In this document: piece by piece, positions 49,985 to 58,139 of the stretch
Layout: the number at the start of each line of letters is the position of its first letter
Position numbering within the stretch: the first letter of the stretch is position 1
From: CAYRJD01 sp965247395
Lineage (GTDB): Bacteria; Actinomycetota; Acidimicrobiia; Acidimicrobiales; Poriferisodalaceae
Assembly: GCA_965247395.1 (NCBI GenBank)
Contig: OZ252012.1
Span: forward strand, 992,001 to 1,056,000
Length of the DNA: 64,000 nucleotides
Reading direction: 5' to 3'
Position numbers and translations under genes: made by a program
The notes under the pieces: generated by a model
What the model was told of the DNA's origin: nothing
The model's input: the letters and a program-made list of their open reading frames with translations, nothing else
Database searches by the model: none

Positions 49985-52231
49985 CTAGTGGCCAGCGTGC
50001 TCGGTGTGGCTTACGCCCTCTACTACCCGATAGGCGTCAAACACACCTGGCACTGCGCGCACTGTCGCTAACAGCTGCTCTAGCAATGTGGGATCACCCA
50101 TTTCCACATCAAAGCGCATCACCGCTACCTGATCATCACCGGTGAAAGACTCGCTGCCCAGGATGCCAAAATGATGATCGACCACTATTCCCACCACATC
50201 TAACAACAGCTTGTTGCGGTTTAGTCCGCGCACTTCTATTTGCGCCACGAATCCGGCTGGAGCGAGATCCCAATCCACTTCAACCAGACGCGCATTTGAG
50301 TCGGCCGCTAGCTCCACTGCGGTAGCGCAGTCGTTGCGGTGCACCGAAACCTCACCCCCGCGCGTGGCAAACCCGAGAATCTCATCGCCCGGCTTCGGTT
50401 GACAACACTGTGCCAGCTGAACGATCGTTTCTTCATATCCATCCGCCTGGACAGCCGCAACGGTCTGGCGGCTGGAGCCTCGGTGCCCGGCTGTAAGCGC
50501 TGATAGCTGTCGTCCAGTGGTGCCGTCACTCAGATGGCTACGCATCCGCTGCGCCACGGCTTCGGCGCTGACATCACCTTTGCCGACCGCTTCGAATAAC
50601 TGCACCTGGTCGGAGCGGCCAAACTGGTTGGCAACGTTATTCATGTCGCTCGTATCAAGCAGCTGTGCAGGCAACAGTCCTACGTTTTGCATCTCTTCGG
50701 CAATGGCATCGCGCCCGCTTTCGACCAACTCCTCACGGTCGGTACGAGCGAAAATCTTGCGAATGCTGTTGCGAGCGCGCGGAGTAGCAACAAAGTCCAG
50801 CCATTCACGCGCAGGCTGAGCGCTTTCGTCCGTTGAGGTAAACACCTCAACGGTGTCGCCTGACTCCAGTTGCCTATCTAATGGTGCAAGTCGTCCGTTG
50901 AGCTTGGCGCCAATAAGTGAATTGCCGATGTCGGTGTGAATCAGGTATGCAAAATCGACCAGGGTTGACCCGCTGGGCAGCGACAGCACGTCGCCAGCTG
51001 GCGTAAACACAAAAACCTCATCCAGGCCCAGGTCTGTGGCAAGGCCGGCCATGAACTCGGCCGGGTCTTCGGTCTCTGTGTGCGCGTCAACTATTTGATC
51101 GAGCCAAGGCATTGGCAAGTCTTTGCCGAATGTGTCTCGACTACCGGGCTTGGTCTTGTAACGCCCATGTGAGGCAACCCCGTACTCAGCGCGCTGGTTC
51201 ATTTTATCTGTACGAATCTGCACCTCAACCACGATCCCTTCCGGGCCCACGACAGTGGTGTGCAACGACTGGTAGTGGTTGAACTTAGGCATGGCGATGT
51301 AGTCCTTGAAACGGCCCGCCACCGGCTTCCAAGTGGAATGAATCGAACCCAGCGCCGCATAGCAATCACGAATGGATGAAACCACCACCCGAACACCAAC
51401 CAGGTCAAAAATCTCGTCAAATGAGCGACCCTTCAGGATCATTTTTTCGTAGACGCTCCAGTGGTGCTTACGGCGACCGGTAACAGAGCTATAAATCTTC
51501 ATGTCTGTCAAGCGGTTGAGGACCTCGGCTAAAACCAGATCCACAAAGGCCTCTTGCTGGGGTGTTCGTTCGGCTATGAGCCGATCGATCTCGGCATAAC
51601 GCTTCGGATACAGAGCCGCAAAGGACAGATCTTCCAGCTCGTTTCTCAACTCCTGCATGCCCAACCGGTTGGCTAACGGCACATAAATGTCCAACGTCTC
51701 ACGGGCGATCGCCACCTGCTTGTCGGTGTCAAAGACGCCAACCGATCGCATGTTGTGCAACCGGTCGGCCAACTTGATCGCTAGTACTCGTGGATCTCGA
51801 GCGATCGCTACCAGCATCTTGCGCAAAGTGGCCGCTTGCTGAGCTTGTTTGCTGTCGAATCTGACGCGAGCCAGCTTGGTTACACCGTCAACAATCACGG
51901 CCATGTCTTCGCCGAATTGTTGGCGCAGATCCACAAGCCCAAGCGCTGTGTCTTCCACTGCGTCGTGTAGCAGTGCCGCTCCGATGGAGACATCGTCTAG
52001 TCCCAGTTCGGCCACGATTGAAGCCACCTCTATGGGATGGTGGATGTATTCCTCTCCGGTTAGCCGGCGGCCGCCTTCGTGAGCTGTGCGGGCCATTTCA
52101 TAGGCGTGCACGATGAGCTTGGAGCTGGCCTTTGGCCAACTCTTGCGATAGCTGTTGAGAACGCCAGCGATGTGCGATCTGTGCGACGCGGCTGTGCGAC
52201 GCCAAGGCAGCACACGTGATACCGCTGCCAC
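49985..52231 (-). CDS. rel: Bifunctional (p)ppGpp synthetase/hydrolase (Rel)
   Basis: 748 aa. HD hydrolase domain intact (EEYIHHPIEVASIVAELGLD; ALLHDAVEDT; KLADRLHNMRSVGV), synthetase domain (TGRRKHHWSVYEKMILKGRS; DLVGVRVVV; YQSLHTTVVGPEG), TGS (EVFVFTPAGDVLSLPSGST) and C-terminal ACT domain. Both activities therefore look functional, as expected for the single long Rel of actinobacteria. Makes and degrades the stringent-response alarmone on the ribosome. Ten nt after secF, the conserved actinobacterial neighbour. Confidence 0.95.
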   Translation of the reverse strand: MAAVSRVLPWRRTAASHRSHIAGVLNSYRKSWPKASSKLIVHAYEMARTAHEGGRRLTGEEYIHHPIEVASIVAELGLDDVSIGAALLHDAVEDTALGLVDLRQQFGEDMAVIVDGVTKLARVRFDSKQAQQAATLRKMLVAIARDPRVLAIKLADRLHNMRSVGVFDTDKQVAIARETLDIYVPLANRLGMQELRNELEDLSFAALYPKRYAEIDRLIAERTPQQEAFVDLVLAEVLNRLTDMKIYSSVTGRRKHHWSVYEKMILKGRSFDEIFDLVGVRVVVSSIRDCYAALGSIHSTWKPVAGRFKDYIAMPKFNHYQSLHTTVVGPEGIVVEVQIRTDKMNQRAEYGVASHGRYKTKPGSRDTFGKDLPMPWLDQIVDAHTETEDPAEFMAGLATDLGLDEVFVFTPAGDVLSLPSGSTLVDFAYLIHTDIGNSLIGAKLNGRLAPLDRQLESGDTVEVFTSTDESAQPAREWLDFVATPRARNSIRKIFARTDREELVESGRDAIAEEMQNVGLLPAQLLDTSDMNNVANQFGRSDQVQLFEAVGKGDVSAEAVAQRMRSHLSDGTTGRQLSALTAGHRGSSRQTVAAVQADGYEETIVQLAQCCQPKPGDEILGFATRGGEVSVHRNDCATAVELAADSNARLVEVDWDLAPAGFVAQIEVRGLNRNKLLLDVVGIVVDHHFGILGSESFTGDDQVAVMRFDVEMGDPTLLEQLLATVRAVPGVFDAYRVVEGVSHTEHAGH

Positions 52232-52241
52232 TAGATCTTCC

Positions 52242-53348
52242 TCAGCGCCGCTTAGTGCGTTTGCGTGGTCGCGGAGCGGCTGTGCGCGTGTAACGCTGCG
52301 CCGCTAAGGCGGAGTGGGCTGCGTCCATTGATTCATAGCTGCTCAGCGCTTCGGTAGCTTGCAAGGCATTCGCCCAAACAGCTTCACGATTTTTCAAAAA
52401 AGTAACGATTGGCATAGCGACAAACAACGAGCTGTAGGAACCAACGATAATGCCAATAAGCAGCGCAATAGCGAACTCTTGCAAGACACCTGCGCCCAAG
52501 AAGCCTGACCCCACGACCAGCAGCGCTACGACCGGCAGCACCGAAGTGATGCTGGTATTTATCGAGCGCATTAGCACCTGATTTAGCGACACATCCGCTA
52601 ACGAGGTGTAGGTAACGCTGCTGCGTTCGGGCAGCAGACGTTCGTTGCTTTTGACGCGGTCAAACACGACGATCGTGTCATAGAGCGAGTAGCCCATGAT
52701 CGTCAAGAACGCCACGACCGTCGCCGGAGTTACTTCAAATCCAAAGATGGCGTATGCGCCGACCGTCAGCACCACGTCGTGAGCAACAGCCAGCAGGGCT
52801 CCCAGTGACATCTTCCATTCGAATCGAGCCCACAGATAGATCGCAATCAGCACTGCGAATACCACAAGTGCACGACGGGCCTTGCCCGCTACCTCGTCAC
52901 CAAACGAGGGGCTGACTTGGCGTGTGCTGAGCAGCTCTGGATCGATGTTGGCTGCGGCTGCCAGCTCGACTGAAACGCCTTCGGCGGTGGCGGACTCGCT
53001 GAGCGAACCGCGCACTCGATAGATGTCATCGTCGCCGGTGACCGTTATTCGCTGAACTCGCGCGTCGGGCACGCCAGCTTGTTGGGCGATATCGATCAGG
53101 GCGTCTATCGAAAGCTCGGCATCGGTGGAGGTAATCGGGGAGGTAGTAGTGCCAGTGGCTTGATTGAGCGCGGGTAGCTCCCAGACCGAGCCGCCGGTGA
53201 ACTCAACGCCCAGGTTGAGACCGCGAATAAACAAGGCCGCTACGCACACGATCACCGCCAGCAGCGAGACCAGTAGCACCTTGCGAGACACCGCCAGAAA
53301 GCCCCAGGTGTTTTCGCCGCGATAGAGCTTGCGTAGGGCGACGATCAT
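52242..53348 (-). CDS. secF: Protein translocase subunit SecF
   Basis: 368 aa. Six-helix SecF with the GVEFTGGSVWELP block after helix 1, VTPATVVAFLTIMGYSLYDTIVVFDRVKSNE in the core, and IGIIVGSYSSLFVAMPIV near the end. Uses the proton gradient with SecD to help complete export. A small Thr-rich insert (NQATGTTTSPITSTDAE) is present in the first periplasmic domain. Basic C-terminal tail. Overlaps secD by 4 nt. Confidence 0.94.
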   Translation of the reverse strand: MIVALRKLYRGENTWGFLAVSRKVLLVSLLAVIVCVAALFIRGLNLGVEFTGGSVWELPALNQATGTTTSPITSTDAELSIDALIDIAQQAGVPDARVQRITVTGDDDIYRVRGSLSESATAEGVSVELAAAANIDPELLSTRQVSPSFGDEVAGKARRALVVFAVLIAIYLWARFEWKMSLGALLAVAHDVVLTVGAYAIFGFEVTPATVVAFLTIMGYSLYDTIVVFDRVKSNERLLPERSSVTYTSLADVSLNQVLMRSINTSITSVLPVVALLVVGSGFLGAGVLQEFAIALLIGIIVGSYSSLFVAMPIVTFLKNREAVWANALQATEALSSYESMDAAHSALAAQRYTRTAAPRPRKRTKRR

Positions 53349-55120
53349 GCCTTGGCGCCTTGTTCCGACAAGCCCTGTTCCGACAAGGGTTGTTCTGGTG
53401 CTGGCATTCCTAGGCGTCTGGTGTGGTCACCCACCATTTTGCGCACGATCAACACCACCAACGGCCGCATGAAGAAGTATGAGACAGCCAGGTCGATCAG
53501 CGTGGCAATACCCAGGTACAAAGCGAAGCCGCGCACCGTGCCGCTGGTCAGTTGGTAGAGAACACCAGCGCCAATTAGCGAAGCCATGTCAGCCCAGACA
53601 ATGGTGGCAAACGCCGCTGGAAAGCTGGCGTCGGCAGCCGAACGAGCCGCACGGCCGCGCCGCACTTCTTCTTTTATGCGTTCGTAATAAACAATGTTTG
53701 AGTCGACCTGCACACCGATCGACACGATGATGCCGGTGATGCCTGCCAGCGTCAGCGCCAAACCGCTGCTTTCGCCCAGCCAACTGATTAGCGACCACAA
53801 GATCGCACCGCTGATGGAGAGGCTGCCAATGGCCACCAGTCCAAGCAGTCGGTAATAGAGCAGCATGTAAGCCCCCACCAGCACTAGCCCGACGAGACCG
53901 GCGATGATTCCGGCTCGCAGAGTGCCCTCGCCGAGAGTCGCTGACACGGTGCGAACGTCGTCTTGCACGAACTCCACTGGCAGAGCGCCGAAGCGCAGCA
54001 CAAGGGCTAAATCTTGGGCTTCTTCGGCGGTGAAGCCGCCGGTGATAACTGCCACTCCGCCAAATTCGGTGGCGTTGATGACTGGGGCTGACTCCACTAT
54101 TCCGTCCAGCACGATTGACACCTGACGCTGGTAGTAGGCCTGCGCGAGTGCGTCAAATTGCACCGCACCCTCGGAGGTGAGATTGAGGTTTACGACCCAC
54201 TCGTTGTTAAAGGTGGCTACTGCATCGGCGACAGCTTCACCGGTCATTTCGGCTGGTGCTAGGGAGTAGCCAAAGACGCCGGCTGTGCCTGCAAGTACTA
54301 CGGCGCGATCCGCCAGGTCTTGTTCGGAGGATGTGAGCTCGCCCGGCGGAAGCGCTTCTGTTTCTTCAGTGGTGTCTGTTTCAGTTGTGCCGTCGGTATC
54401 GGTGCCTATTACGGCTACTTCATCCTTGGAGGGTTCTTCGACAGCTGGCTCATCAACAGATGGTTCGTCAGCCGCGGGCTCTTCGACAGATGGCGCATCA
54501 ACAGATGATTCGTCAGCCGCGGGCTCTTCGACAGATGGCGCATCAGCCGCGGACCCGTCAGCAGCTGGTTCCTCGGTGGTTTCGATGTTGGAGGGTTCTT
54601 CGACAGCTGGTCCCTCAGCCGCGGGCTCTTCGGTATCTAGCGCACCGCCAGACCCATCAGAGCTATCAGAGCCGCCTTCACCAGCTTCTTGCTGAGCGAG
54701 GAAATCGTCGAGTGCTTCGTTAAGCCGTCGCGTGTTTTCTACCTCTTGCGCAAAGGCCTCCTCGTCTGCCAAAACAAACGAATTGATGACAGGCCTGAAG
54801 CGCAACTCGGCGGTTTGGCCGACCAGATCAACCGCTCGTTGCTTGTCTTTGACACCGGGCAACTGAATAACCACCTGGGTGCCTTGGCGCGTGATGTCCG
54901 GCTCCGCTACACCCAGCGCATCAACGCGTGAGCGAATGATCTCAATGGCCTGGTCAAGCTGATCATCTGCTACCTCAGTGGTTGGTCGCAGCACAACTTC
55001 CACACCACCCTGCAACTGCACGCCCAACACTGGCGACCAACTGGCAAGCAAAACGCCCGCCAACGACCCCACGCCTACCAGCACAACAACCAGCAGCGAT
55101 ATGACGTGAATGCGTCGCAA
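53345..55120 (-). CDS. secD: Protein translocase subunit SecD
   Basis: 591 aa. Helix 1 followed by GVQLQGGVEVVLRP, the P1 region (IEIIRSRVDALGVAEPDITR), and a C-terminal core of helices with VGLVLVGAYMLLYYRLLG and GVQVDSNIVYYERIKEE. Between about residues 145 and 260 there is an acidic repeat insertion made of (V/A)EEPAAD, APSVEEPAADE and similar units (DNA about 54340-54690), predicted to lie outside the membrane. A short LSEQGLSEQG repeat lies at the C-terminus. Works with SecF and YajC. Confidence 0.94.
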   Translation of the reverse strand: MRRIHVISLLVVVLVGVGSLAGVLLASWSPVLGVQLQGGVEVVLRPTTEVADDQLDQAIEIIRSRVDALGVAEPDITRQGTQVVIQLPGVKDKQRAVDLVGQTAELRFRPVINSFVLADEEAFAQEVENTRRLNEALDDFLAQQEAGEGGSDSSDGSGGALDTEEPAAEGPAVEEPSNIETTEEPAADGSAADAPSVEEPAADESSVDAPSVEEPAADEPSVDEPAVEEPSKDEVAVIGTDTDGTTETDTTEETEALPPGELTSSEQDLADRAVVLAGTAGVFGYSLAPAEMTGEAVADAVATFNNEWVVNLNLTSEGAVQFDALAQAYYQRQVSIVLDGIVESAPVINATEFGGVAVITGGFTAEEAQDLALVLRFGALPVEFVQDDVRTVSATLGEGTLRAGIIAGLVGLVLVGAYMLLYYRLLGLVAIGSLSISGAILWSLISWLGESSGLALTLAGITGIIVSIGVQVDSNIVYYERIKEEVRRGRAARSAADASFPAAFATIVWADMASLIGAGVLYQLTSGTVRGFALYLGIATLIDLAVSYFFMRPLVVLIVRKMVGDHTRRLGMPAPEQPLSEQGLSEQGAKA

Positions 55121-55223
55121 ACTAGATCTCTAAGAAGCTTTGAATCAGCGGATTGTCGCTACAGAACTGGTGAAACTGAGATGAAAGCAAGGCTGCTGCC
55201 AGCAGCCGACTAAGCGTTGCCTT

Positions 55224-55520
55224 CTAACTTGTGCTTTCGGGCATATCGGGAAGATCGTTGGCTTTGGCCTGCGTCAGAATCTGCGCGATAGCAGCGCGCT
55301 GCACTCGCAACTCAACATCGGTGTCAACCTCTAACGACAGAACGTCTGAACCCTCTTCTTCGGCCACAATCACGCCGATAACGCCACCCGCAAGTGCGAT
55401 CTCATCTCCGATCCCAGCTGCACGAATCATCTTCTGGCGCTCACGCATGCGGCGCTGTTGAGGACGAATCATAAAGAAATACAGGATCACTAAAACGATC
55501 AGGGGCAGCGCAAGCGCCAT
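55224..55520 (-). CDS. yajC: Preprotein translocase subunit YajC
   Basis: 98 aa. Typical single-helix YajC: PLIVLVILYFFMIRPQQRRM followed by RQKMIRAAGIGDEIALAGGV and a small beta domain. Accessory subunit of SecDF. Preceded by one of the strongest Shine-Dalgarno sequences in the window. The 103-bp gap to secD holds no gene. Confidence 0.93.
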   Translation of the reverse strand: MALALPLIVLVILYFFMIRPQQRRMRERQKMIRAAGIGDEIALAGGVIGVIVAEEEGSDVLSLEVDTDVELRVQRAAIAQILTQAKANDLPDMPESTS

Positions 55521-55524
55521 TGCT

Positions 55525-55531
55525 TCTCCTT
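55525..55531 (-). promoter_or_regulatory. Strong ribosome-binding site of yajC
   Basis: AAGGAGA on the transcript strand, 4-5 nt before the yajC ATG. It is notable because most genes here lack a recognisable Shine-Dalgarno sequence. Confidence 0.75.
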
Positions 55532-55592
55532 GTTTTTAAGATGGGTTTGCCGGGTGTTTCCCAGCGGTGTACCTGGTGGAACGTGCTGCTAG

Positions 55593-55613
55593 CGGCGAAT
55601 GTTTGCTTCGCCG
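55593..55613. promoter_or_regulatory. 7-bp hairpin in the tgt-yajC spacer
   Basis: CGGCGAA-TGTTTGC-TTCGCCG, a perfect 7-bp stem with 7-nt loop; an overlapping alternative hairpin (TGCTTC-GGC-GAAGCA on the transcript strand) is also possible. No U-tract. May uncouple tgt from yajC transcription or translation. Confidence 0.35.
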
Positions 55614-55642
55614 AAGCACGGTCAGCCTAGCCCTTACCTTGC

Positions 55643-56944
55643 TTAGACCCTGGTAAGGGCCCAGGCGGGGGTAACCGCTTCGCAGTAGGCGATAAATCTG
55701 CCGTCCTCGATGGCTTGGCGAGCACCAGCTACCAGGTCGTTGATGAACCAGAGATTGTGCAGCGTGAGTATGCGAGCAGCGGTGGGTTCATTGACGGTTA
55801 ATAGGTGACGCAAATATGCACGGCTGAATCGACCACCGAAAGGTGTGCTTGCTTGTAGTGGCGTGTCGTCGCGGGCAAACCGGGCGTTGCGCAGGTTTAG
55901 TCGACCTTCGCTGGTGAGAGCCGTTCCGTGGCGAGCCAAGCGGGTGGGCAGCACGCAGTCAAACATGTCGACTCCGGCCGCTATTGCCTCTAACAGGCGC
56001 AACGGATCTCCCACTCCCATCAGGTAACGAGGCTTGTTAGCGGGGAGTATTTCGGTGGCTGCACAAAGTGCCGCTGACATCTCCGATTGTGATTCGCCAA
56101 CCGCTAGGCCGCCTATGCCGTAGCCCGCAAAGTCCATTTGAGCCAGTGTTTCGGCACTGTGCTGACGCAGTTGGACGTCGGCTCCGCCCTGCACGATCCC
56201 AAACAGGGCTTGGCCCGAATGAGCGGGGCTAGTTGCACCGGTCTTGTTAACCGCCTTGCTCTCGCGGCTCTCGCGATAAGCCGTTAGCGCACGAGCAGCC
56301 CATTCGTGAGTGCGCTCCATGCCTAGACGCACCTCATCATCGGGGGCTGGCAACATCACGCAGACGTCCAGCACCATCTGAATGTCCGCGCCGATCTGGC
56401 GTTGAATCTGAACGGCCAGCTCAGGCGTCAGACGCACTTGCTCACCGTCATAGACGGAGCTAAAAGTGACGCCGTCGTCATCAACAACCGAGCGGGGGTT
56501 GTGTGTGGATTGTGAGCTGGTTTGCAAGCCTGGCTGATCGCTGGCTTGCTTGCGAGATCTGTCTCGGTTGGGATTGCTTCCGAGCGACATCACTTGGAAG
56601 CCACCCGAATCTGTGAGCATGTGTCCATCCCAGCCGCAGAATGCGTGTAGCCCGCCAAGCTCAGCGATGACATCAGGGCCCGGCCGCAACATCAGGTGGT
56701 AGGTGTTGCCTAGCACCACCTCTAGCCCGAGCCGCTCGTAATCGGTGGCATCGAGATGTATGAGCGCTCCACGCGTTCCGACCGGCATGAACACCGGTGT
56801 TTCAAAGGTTCCTCGCGCAGTTGAGACCCGGCCTCGGCGAGCACCACCATCTTGCGTCAGCAGTTCGTAGTGCAAGGGTGTGCCTGACACGGCTCTCAGT
56901 TTGCCGCTGGTTAGCGATGCTTTGGTTGTTAGCCCTGCTGGCAC
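55643..56944 (-). CDS. tgt: Queuine tRNA-guanine transglycosylase lacking the zinc-site cysteines
   Basis: 433 aa; GTG start. Catalytic features are intact: HMLTDSGGFQVMSLG, GGLAVGESQSEM, and the nucleophile region MFDCVLPTRLARHGTA. The C-terminal zinc site is not: where the family has CxCxxC between PID and the SRAY-L-R-HL block, this protein reads PLQASTPFGGRFSRAYLRHL with no Cys, although the fourth ligand His (LTLHNLWF) remains. A low-complexity insert (KQASDQPGLQTSSQSTHN) follows the DSGGFQ block. Exchanges guanine 34 for preQ1 in GUN anticodon tRNAs; the partner QueA is encoded next to it. Confidence 0.92.
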   Translation of the reverse strand: MPAGLTTKASLTSGKLRAVSGTPLHYELLTQDGGARRGRVSTARGTFETPVFMPVGTRGALIHLDATDYERLGLEVVLGNTYHLMLRPGPDVIAELGGLHAFCGWDGHMLTDSGGFQVMSLGSNPNRDRSRKQASDQPGLQTSSQSTHNPRSVVDDDGVTFSSVYDGEQVRLTPELAVQIQRQIGADIQMVLDVCVMLPAPDDEVRLGMERTHEWAARALTAYRESRESKAVNKTGATSPAHSGQALFGIVQGGADVQLRQHSAETLAQMDFAGYGIGGLAVGESQSEMSAALCAATEILPANKPRYLMGVGDPLRLLEAIAAGVDMFDCVLPTRLARHGTALTSEGRLNLRNARFARDDTPLQASTPFGGRFSRAYLRHLLTVNEPTAARILTLHNLWFINDLVAGARQAIEDGRFIAYCEAVTPAWALTRV

Positions 56945-56946
56945 TA

Positions 56947-58125
56947 TTAACTCTGCTGGCGTTGCAGAAGCATCGCATCGCCGAACGACAAAAAGCGATA
57001 GTCGTTAGCTAGAGCGGTTTCGTAAAGACTGCGCCAGTGCAATCCGACGAAGGCATCTACTAACAGCAGCAGTGTCGAGCGTGGCAAATGAAAGTTGGTC
57101 ATTAGCAAGTTCACCACTTGGAACTGCTCGCCTCGCTTTAGGAACAGGTCGGTTCGTCCCGCAAAATTGCCGCGCGCAGCAGATTCGAGTGCTCGCACGC
57201 TTGTGGTGCCAACGGCTACTACCCGCTTAGCGGACTGGCATTGCTGCCAAGTGCTTTTCGGCACCGTAAATCGTTCGGTGTGCATCACGTGATCTGACAG
57301 CGGACCGGTTACTGGTCGAAAGGTGTCAAGCCCCACCACCAAATCGACAGTGGCCCAGCCGATGCCTTTACTTGCTAGGGCTTCCAGCAGCGAGGGCGTG
57401 AAATGCAAGCCGGCTGTTGGCGCGGCGACTGAGCCGGGTTGGGAGGCATAGATGGTCTGGTAACGCTGTAAGCGGTGTTGCGCACTGGAGATTGAGCCAG
57501 CGCCGGGGCCAGCCTCAACGAGCCCAGTTGGGCTGGGCTTATTTATGTACGGCGGTAGCGGTGCCTCTCCGGCGGTGCCCAGCAACCTGACCGCATCGTC
57601 GGGCGTTGCGACTAGTTCGTCTCCGTGCCTTACACGCACCGCTCGCTGGCCACTGTCTGCTCCGGTTGTTGGGTTAACGATCCGGTCGCCGACCTCCACG
57701 CACAGGTGAGTGTCTAGGTCGCTGGCTAGCTCCATGCCTTTGCGTAGCCGTTTGCTGGGCTTGACCAGCGCCGACCACCAGCCACGGGACTGAGAATTTG
57801 AACTAGCCCCAAGTTCAGGCATGTTGGGTTCAGGCGTGCTGGATTTAAACGTGCTGGGCTCAAGCAAAGGCTCAAGCAACAGCACTTCCGCTTTCCCGCC
57901 GCTTGGCTTGCGCAGATTCAAGCGCGCTGGAATCACCTTGGTGTTGTTGGCCACCAGTAGATCCCCTGGCAGCAACAGCTCAGGCAAATCGCTCACATGA
58001 CGATGTTCTGGTGGTGCTGTTGAACCTTTGTCGACCAGCAACCGGGCTTGGTCGCGCGACTCGATCGGTGTCTGCGCTATTGCCTCACGCGGCAGGTCGT
58101 AGTCAAACTCCGCTATATCAAGCAT
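56947..58125 (-). CDS. queA: S-adenosylmethionine:tRNA ribosyltransferase-isomerase
   Basis: 392 aa. Conserved QueA blocks: FDYDLPREAIAQTPIESRDQ at the start, PGDLLVANNTKVIPARL, AAPTAGLHFTPSLLEAL, DLVVGLDTFRPV and LMTNFHLPRSTLLLLVDAF. Adds the cyclopentene-type side chain to preQ1-tRNA, forming epoxyqueuosine. Slightly longer than the usual 340-360 aa through an in-frame repeat (EPSTFKSSTPEPNMPELGAS) near residue 95. Its stop is 2 nt before the tgt start. Confidence 0.94.
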   Translation of the reverse strand: MLDIAEFDYDLPREAIAQTPIESRDQARLLVDKGSTAPPEHRHVSDLPELLLPGDLLVANNTKVIPARLNLRKPSGGKAEVLLLEPLLEPSTFKSSTPEPNMPELGASSNSQSRGWWSALVKPSKRLRKGMELASDLDTHLCVEVGDRIVNPTTGADSGQRAVRVRHGDELVATPDDAVRLLGTAGEAPLPPYINKPSPTGLVEAGPGAGSISSAQHRLQRYQTIYASQPGSVAAPTAGLHFTPSLLEALASKGIGWATVDLVVGLDTFRPVTGPLSDHVMHTERFTVPKSTWQQCQSAKRVVAVGTTSVRALESAARGNFAGRTDLFLKRGEQFQVVNLLMTNFHLPRSTLLLLVDAFVGLHWRSLYETALANDYRFLSFGDAMLLQRQQS

Positions 58126-58139
58126 TTAGAGCAGCGACG

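Noticed and set aside
54285..54695. Ser/Thr-rich 136-aa ORF on the + strand
   Set aside because: Antisense of the SecD acidic repeat; the open frame is a by-product of the repeat composition.
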